From the NCBI RefSeq assembly GCF_034140825.1, contig NC_089039.1, positions 26,299,001-26,363,000 on the forward strand: a stretch of DNA of 64,000 nt. Reading direction: 5' to 3'. The notes under the pieces were generated by a model. It had not been told where the DNA came from. It made no database searches and worked only from the letters and a program-made list of their open reading frames with translations. Both the position numbers and the translations under genes were made by a program. Shown in pieces: positions 56,041 through 64,000 of this stretch (position 1 is its first letter; each line of letters starts with the position of its first letter). The DNA is from Oryza sativa Japonica Group (Eukaryota > Streptophyta > Magnoliopsida > Poales > Poaceae).

Positions 56041-57182
56041 ATCAAGTTCTTGTTACTGGGATTTATGACTTGCCAGGCTATATTTGTATAGAGCGCATTG
56101 AATCTTGGACTACGATTTTTAGGGTTAAAAAATACTTTTTTATAGAATCTAAAAAGTATTTTTTTAATTGCCAGCTAGTATGCCTGATAAATTGATAATT
56201 ATACTAGAGTTAGGTGACTCGTGCGGCACGCAGAGCTCCAGTTCAGCTAAGACTGAGGCCGAGGCACGTATACGGCCTATTGGTTGCAATTTAGCAGGAA
56301 CAAATAATGCAGCGTAATGTTTTGGGTACACATATACAACTTATCATTGAAAACTCTCGTTGCTCAGCGTCAGCGAGTCTTCTCGACTTCCTTTCAACAG
56401 GTTGGCAGCATTCATCTTGCAAATTTATCACACAACAAAAGATCACTGTTTACTGCATCTTTTCTTTCCAATACACAATCCACAAGCCAAACATGTACAG
56501 ACAGAAGGTTAACGTAAGAACAAGGCCTTTGCTACAAGGATTACATGATTACATCATCTGTATGTGTGTAAAACCATCCCTAAAACAATGCACGTTGTAC
56601 ACTCCCGGCACAACAAAAAAACAAGCTTGAATGTAATCTGAGCCACCAATCTGGACCCAATCACTACCAACCTACACTACTTACAAAAATCACACTATAT
56701 TTGTTTGTTTCCCATCTCTGTATATAATTACAAAGTTAGAGCAAATCTTGTAGCCTGACCACTCAGCTGCACGCAATATACAATTAATTAGCCTTGTGCT
56801 CATGGTAGCCTTCTATGTCCTACACCAGATTATAGTCGAAAACCAAATCCAAATCCAGGAGATCAACATGTTACGAGCAATCACCTCGCCGATGCACTTG
56901 GAAGTTGGAACCTATGTTTCCCCATGATTGATGTCCTATATATTTTGTACCAGATGATCCCCAAAACTCTTATCTTGGCACTCTTATTGTATCTTCTGAG
57001 TATCTCAAGCAAGAAGTGTACAGTGCAAACTGGCCGTAGCCAGGAGGGTGCGTTGTGATAGCACCTCTATGCTTCTCGCCCTTGCTATTAATTCCATTGT
57101 GAACAAGGCATCGTGTAAAAGAAAAGGTGTCATACAAGTAGCACAATCTTCTATTATTTCCCTATTTGGCATTTACCTGATT
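56041..57182. other. Upstream of UGT I and 3' UTR of the RBOH gene
   Basis: The first 200-250 bp would hold the UGT I leader and promoter. From about 56300 to 57182, T/A-rich transcribed-looking sequence leads (on the minus strand) from the RBOH stop codon to a probable polyadenylation region. No other gene seen. Confidence 0.45.
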
Positions 57183-60100
57183 TTAGAAATGCTCCTTGTG
57201 AAACTCAAATTTTGACGTGCATCTGCCATTAAAATCATGGCAAAGATCGCTTAATTCCTGAGCCAGAACTGGAGCCCCACAGTAGAATACTCCTATACAC
57301 AAACAAACACAATTACCTTCATTACAGTGATAAAAGATGATAGAATTGATACAAAAATTAATCAGAAGAACACAAGTACTTGAACTTGAGAGCCCCTCAT
57401 TTTGCTTTACGTCTTGCTATTACTTAAATACCAAAATGACAGACTTAAGTTTCAAGTACTTCAACAGATCACGGCTACTCAATTTCGTACACCACCTCCC
57501 CTCCTATTTTCTGGTATATGCATTGTTACATGTCAAGAGAATTACAAATGTTGCAGTCATATGCACATGCTAGTCCCAGTTTTGTTGATCCAGAAAGTTC
57601 ACATCCTGATGAGTATATCACAGCTAAATAGATTAAAAAAAGGATAGCTTCTTTAATTATATCGCAATATGATAACTTACCTATTTTAGCATAAGGATGT
57701 TTGGAGGCTATCTTAGAAAGAACCTTCTTAAAATTTGGCCTTGCAAAATGTGTACGGACCTGCAAAAAAAGTAATAGAATAGTTAAGTTCAAATAACAAT
57801 GATGCAAATTATAGGAGTACAGCATGAGGTCAAGTGGTGAGACGTGACTTACTTTAGTTCCAGATACTATATCAACACCATTCTTGGCATGGTTTAGAGC
57901 TTGCAGCATAGTAATGAGTGCTGACCGAGCATCCCCTTCCTCGTAAACACTTGTGAGGTAGTTGTGCATCTCAATAATATTCTGGTATAAATCAAGAAGA
58001 AAGGTTGTAAGAAAAAGATGCAAAATAGAACATTACATTACTTAAAATATATGGCTTAGCTCACATAAGTTACCCACTTACCCTTTGATCTAGTTCAGCA
58101 ATCTCATTCATGACTCCTTTAAACCAATCAAAAGAGCCTTGTTCACGTGTCACCCAATAAAAATAAGCATTTGTTGTCTTCAAAACCCTCTTTGGTTTTG
58201 AGGTAATCCTCATAAGGGTGTCAAGATCAACATGTGCTTTATTGCGTCCGATTGGCGGGTAAAGATCACCTGAAGCTTCCTGCAAAGAAAGGTGAAGAAC
58301 TTAATCAGTTTGTCCTGTCCTGTCTCTCATGGTCTTCACAGACGATATTATATAAATGCATACATAGATCACAGAGAAATGAGAATTACAACCAATTATA
58401 TCTATTACTGTAGTTAGGCATCAGGAAGATGCAACTGAAAATACGATAAAGATCACTTACTTCCTCTTCCTCCATTTTGATGATGCTGTTGATAAGGTCT
58501 TTCAATATGCTGATAAAAGGCGTTGCGCCAATTCCTAATCCAACCAGCAGTAAAACATCATACTTGCTGTAGTCTTGCGCAGGAGAGCCATATGGACCAT
58601 CAATCAACAATTTGGGTAAGCTGCATTCCAAAACAATGTCATGAAAATCCCCAACTGCACAAGCATATAATTATTGCTAAACATAGAGCATAAGCGTACG
58701 CTTTCTTGGTAGTCTCATCTGCTCTAAGGAGACCACTTTTCCCACCCACTGGTGGCTCACAAGCCGCTGAGAACACCCTCTTGAGCTCTCTTGTCCAGTC
58801 ACCAAGTTGCCGAACATGAATGCTGAGATAGTCATCCCCAGGTGCCGAAGTTATTGAGAAGGGATGCCTGAAAGGGGAAAGAATCATTAAACATCTAAGC
58901 AGCTATACTGATCTACCTACTCTACAAATAAGGTGTTCATAAACATGACATTTGCAATCTTATAAATAGAAACTCCAGGCGAAGCATATTAGGAAATAAG
59001 AGCATATACCATTCAAAGGGTGAAACAGCTGGACATTGAACAAACATATACTGCCCACTCTTATAACGGAATGTGGGAGGCTTAGACATCTGCAGTGTTA
59101 AAACATTACCAGGATAGATGGCCACCTGCAAATAAATAGTGTGTCAGAAGACCGTACACAAAATCAGTATGTAAATAGTGTAATACAATTTTGTGATGCA
59201 TGTGTGCCACCTTCAACAGACGGACAGAATAACTGCCAGACCTGAAGAACCTCAGTGTCCTCTCCCCTACATACAAACAAACGGGCACTGCAAGATACAT
59301 CCATGTCTGTAGGAAAGAATTATATTAGAAGCTTATGAAACTGTTCTGGTACACAGGTACAGAGAAAAGGAGAAATGAAAAATAATTATCTCACCGTCCT
59401 TTTGTACCATATGCGGATAAGGTATAGCCACTCTCCATGAATTACAAGTGATATGTACACAATGATGAATAGATGGTGAGAATACCAGAAAGCGTTGAAG
59501 CCAGTTAATTTGTCAAATGGCTTTGGAAGCTTCACCAGGCTACGGCGGAACCACCTGGTTGCAAGAGTAAAAGCGATAATCATGCACACAAGCATGATTA
59601 CCCCAGTTATGCCCTCCACTCCTTTGACCAGGGTCAAATATGTTGGCTTAGTTTCACCAAAATACTTCCCTAGTGGAGCATACTTCTCCTCCGATGAACC
59701 TATGAGCCGTGGAAAATCACATACAAGATGGAGCCCTCCATGAAGGATAACACCAACCACAATTGCTGCTGCAATAGTCTGCCATTACAAGAAGCAAAAC
59801 ATTCACCCTTAGCTGTATTCTTGCTCTGGGTCATTGTCAACATGTCACACAAATGTCCGAATTGGCCATGCTACCATATGTATTTTAATGCGTCTGTTTG
59901 TTTAAGGATGACACAAAGGCATTATCAGTGCCATTAAAAAGCATATTATAATCATGGTTTATTTTTTTGCTTAGTAAAATTAAATGCATCTCGTGCATTC
60001 TAGTGAAAATAAGACTAAACTGAACCTCATGCTTCTTCTACTTCACAGACTGCTATATCCCATAGGAAGAGATATTTGGCATGAACTGTCTTAAGTGACA

Positions 60101-63100
60101 TCAACTATACCATCTGCTGATTGATATGGTCCAATCATGGCTTATGTGCCCTCTGCATGATACCAACCAAATGACTTTATATTCTCTTGTGCCTCCTTTA
60201 AGTTAGTTAGTCCATGCAATAATATACATATTTTGGAATGTAAACTGGTGATTCAGAAGCATATCACATACAGGCATGCTGTTAGCTGACAGGAATGAAC
60301 TTGCATGACTATGATTCAATCAAGAAAATAATGCTCTCTAATGCAAATGGCAAACTTCAAAGATGAACAATCACGAGCTTGTTTAGGCTCCTGGCTGTGG
60401 AGAACTAATGAAAATGACTATTTATAATAGGCTTAATTCATCTAGGATAAGCCAAGCCAGTAAAATTATATATATCAAAATAGAAACACCTTATCTGACC
60501 ATGTTTTGTGGCTATTCATAAATCATAACCCATCTTTTAACATGCATCGACCATGATGTAAATGAGAGTCCAGTAGACCATGGCCCAAACTATTTGTCCT
60601 GATGGTAGGAGCATTAATGCAAAGAGTATGGATGAGCAGCCTATCAATAAAAGTTGTATTGTCCCCTTCATAGTGATGGACATAAATGACAAATAAACCC
60701 CACAGGTACAAACATGCATCATGCATGGTATCATGTCCTTAACCAAAGTATATGCTGTGTGCTGTCATATTTTTTTCCAACCAAATCAATTGATAAATCT
60801 TGAATCTACTCTGTGTTTTCTCCATGTTTTAAAGGACAACAAAGGAACAAAGATAGTCTAGTCGCTAACCTTGTGGAAGTTGATGTTGTCATCGAACGGC
60901 AATGCCCGTGCAGCCCTTGTATTCCTCAACCAAGTGATGGTGTTGCGGCATACTGGCAGGAGGATAATAGCCATATTCAGCTTAAGAGTCTCAGCAGCCC
61001 CTTTTGCAGTTGTTACACAGTAGCCCATCACGTTAAAGACATATCGGTGGCGGTATTGTATGAATTTCCAAATGAACAACCCAGCCATTATCCCAATCCA
61101 CAGTGCAAGTACCCACAGGCGCTTCCAGTTGTCCTCCAGATAGTAGCTTAATTTGGTGCTTATTTTCCGGATTGGACTCCTTTTCCTTAGACCAGCAAGG
61201 TTCTGGCTTAGTGCCTGGCTTGTGTAGCTCAATGCTTGGCTATAGTTCACATAGGTATCTTTTTGCAATAGCAATGTCTCCAATTGCCAGAGCTGTCATG
61301 TCAACAAGTAGTGTTTTTAAGGATCACATAATTCTCGGCGAGAAAAGGGGTGTCACATAAATGTAGTTTACTGTCTCAGTAACCAGTAAGCAGGTCAAAC
61401 TGAAAAAACAATATGCCTAAAATAACACAGAGACTTTTCAAAGATATTTTCTGTTGCTGACAAGTGGGTTCTTCTACAATCCATGAACCAAAAAGAATTT
61501 CTGAACATTTAGAATGTTACCAAAATTATTAACTTACTACTGAAATTTAAAGTTTAGAATTCTTCTTAGTTTATGAATATGTTAGGCGTTTTACTTGCAT
61601 ATCGCTTCAATGCTTGTGATTGTCTTGTTTTCAATGATACAGAAGAACACATTAATATATTTTTTTTCATAACTACCATAATATCATCAGACAATAAGCT
61701 AATTCTCGTTGAATTAATTAAAATATGTCATGGTATCATCTCAGAAACTGCAGGTCATAGACACAACCAACATACAAGAACATTAATTACACTTCTTGCA
61801 CTCAGAAAATACAAGGCAGGCAAACGGTACACATCAATCCAAGGCCCCAAAGTCAAATGACTCACTAAAATGCAGAAGGTCCCCACAAGATTTTAATTGC
61901 ATCTGGTGGCACACATGGTTCCCACATGAGTGCACCATACATGCTAAAATCTTGTAGAACATGCTTGCAATTATTTCATCCTTAAAAAGAGGGACACAGA
62001 TTTGAATCTTTGAATATCCTCCTGAATCTTTTACATGCAGCACTTGTCTCTTATGATCTCCAAAAAAACGTAGAAGTCTAACAAAGACACGCAAGTGCAT
62101 AATAAAACAAAATAAAATGGAACTTGTGAAATGCAACTACTACTACTGAATATCAAAGAATTAGTGCATGCTGTAGTATTTGGTGTTAAAGACATTGTAT
62201 TTCTATACTAAAATACATAAGCAGCAATTGACATCTTATTGAAAGAGTGAATTGCCACCCCAATATATCAAGACAGTGTTGGTCTGTTGGACATGTAATC
62301 TTTTGCATGTGAGAATATTGCACAAAATCATAGCAGCAATTACTTGTTCAAAAGATAATATTGCATTATGTATTTATTTCATATGGTTATCACCAGTTGC
62401 CACAGCATTTTGGATCTTAAATAGATTTTGGAGGGACAAAAGGGAGAAAGAAAAATAAATCGGTGGAAGGATTTGGCTAGTTAACCTTCCTTAAGATTCT
62501 AACCATTAATTCTTAGCGTATAAACAGTTCCTAAATTGGATGGCCTTATTTCTTTTCATGCCAGTAGTTTTTCTAGGTTGAGAAGACAACATTTCAGGGC
62601 TTTAGAGAAACAAGTTAATGTAGCGCTGCAGGGTAAAGTGTATGAGTGCACATGCTGGAATATATAGAGTGAAAAGCACCATACATGCAATCTCTCGCAT
62701 TTTTACAAAACAGTAAGTAACGGATTTATCTGTTTGAATGTTTCTCCTAAACCAACCTATTAACATCAGTAGCACTGTAGCAGTATGTTTAAAAAAGAAA
62801 AGAGAAAAGGAAACATCAGTGGATAGTTGTAGATTGTCAGAGGAAATCATGGAACCAACCATTGTGTAATTCTTTCTATCAGTGCTCAGACACAGATGGC
62901 AGAAGAAACATGCTAGTTTACCTCAATGTAGCCAAGCTGTTCGGGATCAAGTTCCTCCATGATCAAGGCCGCATATTCCTCTGCTTGCTCCTTGAGTCTT
63001 GACAGTTTATTAGCAGAAGCACTTAACATAATAATCTGGAAAAGAAAAAAGCCAAACCCCACTATTAATTTATTGATCACAAACCATCCTCACATATCGA

Positions 63101-63982
63101 GCAAGAAAAGATAAAAAAAAACAACCTGTCTCGGCCCTTTACACAATGACCTCAGCGAAATGAATAAATTAAGCTCTAATCCAAAAGTTGCCTCTTTCCA
63201 CGCATCATTTGAACAGATTATAATAATTACGCAGCATGACAGAAATGCCCCCACCAACTATACTGTATTAATCTTCAAACTTCCATCTCCATCCATAGTA
63301 GGAGTAAATTTACAACACACCCCTCCCATGTTCTAGAACAAGGTACCTCAATGTATAGAAAAAACTAGTGTGTGCAGACAGCCAGTGCGGGTGCTTTCCG
63401 GCCAGTTCGGCCAAGGGGGCCTCCATTAGTCAGGAATTCTTTTTTCCAAGCTACGCGTTCCATAATTCTTATGCGTAAATTCAGGAACATAAACTTGCAG
63501 ACAACAAAAAACAAGTACACACACCTACAGAGCTGGGGAAATGGACAGCACAATCATCCAAATACTCCATAAACCAAAATATCCCAGGAAAACAGTTCGA
63601 AAAAATATATCCCCAAAAGACAGGAAAATATGGAGTAATACAGGAAGTAAAAAAAAAAAAAGCAACCTCAGCATTGGACTATTATTACCTCTTTCACCTC
63701 AGCCTCCGTAATATGGCCATCTGCGTTCTTATCCACCCTGAATAAATCGCATACCAAAACGGAGTCACATTAACGGAACAAATCAATAATCAGTCCACAA
63801 ATTGGTACGGCACGGTAGTTACATATCGAAGAAGATCTGGAGGCGCGAGTCGAAGCTGTTGTCGGTGATCTGCTGCCAGATCTCGCGCAGTTCTTCCTTG
63901 TTGATCTTGTCCACCTGCATCTGCCGCCGCCGGCTCAAGGTGTCGAACAGCTCCATGGCGAACTCCTTCGACTCCGTCATCC
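57183..63982 (-). CDS. RBOHA: Respiratory burst NADPH oxidase (RBOH, AtRbohF/OsRbohA type), exons 2-14
   Basis: Plasma-membrane NADPH oxidase making superoxide for defence and signalling. Thirteen exons with GT-AG introns and exact phases: 63823-63982, 63689-63737, 62922-63035, 60870-61292, 59395-59778, 59211-59306, 59010-59125, 58700-58867, 58461-58620, 58082-58279, 57853-57981, 57681-57759, 57183-57292 (stop 57183-57185). About 728 residues are covered. Visible parts: an EF-hand loop [12 protein letters not shown] (second exon here), the ferric-reductase membrane domain with haem histidines in VILHGGLH and WYSHHLF...VIHG, the FAD motif HPFSIT, NADPH-binding GPYG and VGLGIGATP, and the C-terminal FEFHKEHF. 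About 200 N-terminal residues, with the cytosolic regulatory region, should be in exon 1 beyond the right edge. The symbol rests on recalled similarity to AtRbohF and rice RbohA. Confidence 0.9.
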
Positions 63983-64000
63983 CTGCATCTCAAATGCAGC

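Overview
The window looks like nuclear DNA of rice (Oryza) or a very close grass. Reasons: intronless, very GC-rich monocot-style genes, a high density of rice-type MITEs, young LTR retrotransposons, a plant tRNA-Asp, and a respiratory burst oxidase gene that reads like the AtRbohF/OsRbohA type. From memory only, this gene order (RbohA beside a UGT cluster) suggests the long arm of rice chromosome 1; no search could be run. || Layout. 1-1.2 kb: 5' part of a reticulon-like gene (minus), running off the left edge. 1.9-5.0 kb: nested MITEs, a tRNA-Asp gene, and a Mutator-like element carrying a decayed PPR-gene fragment, itself hit by a small hAT element. 5.5-6.1 kb: ATL67-like RING-H2 ubiquitin ligase (plus). 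8.8-9.5 kb: LEA_2/NDR1-like membrane protein (minus). 10.6-11.0 kb: complete non-autonomous hAT element. 12-56 kb: a cluster of family-1 UDP-glycosyltransferase (UGT) genes, all intronless: A and B (plus), C and D (minus, recent tandem duplicates), E and F (minus, each split by an LTR retrotransposon), G (minus, intact), H (minus, internally deleted relic) and I (minus, intact). 57.2-64 kb: thirteen 3' exons of a respiratory burst oxidase homologue (minus), with its first exon off the right edge. || The UGT array has grown by tandem duplication and decayed by insertion and deletion: six genes look intact (A, B, C, D, G, I) and three are broken (E, F, H). The intact ones keep the His-Asp catalytic pair and the 44-residue PSPG box and probably glycosylate small phenolics such as flavonoids; substrates cannot be read from sequence. 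A copia element (25732-30540, whole, nearly identical LTRs) sits in E and a chromodomain-bearing gypsy element (37085-42566, coding region broken) sits in F; both have perfect 5-bp target duplications. || Other repeats of note: two copies of one unclassified element with GTATCA minisatellites, in opposite orientation about 34 kb apart; a solo LTR resembling a Cassandra TRIM; a 335-bp tandem duplication; several MITE families. I saw no CRISPR, operon, or clearly new biological system; the interest lies in gene-family birth and death and in nested transposons.
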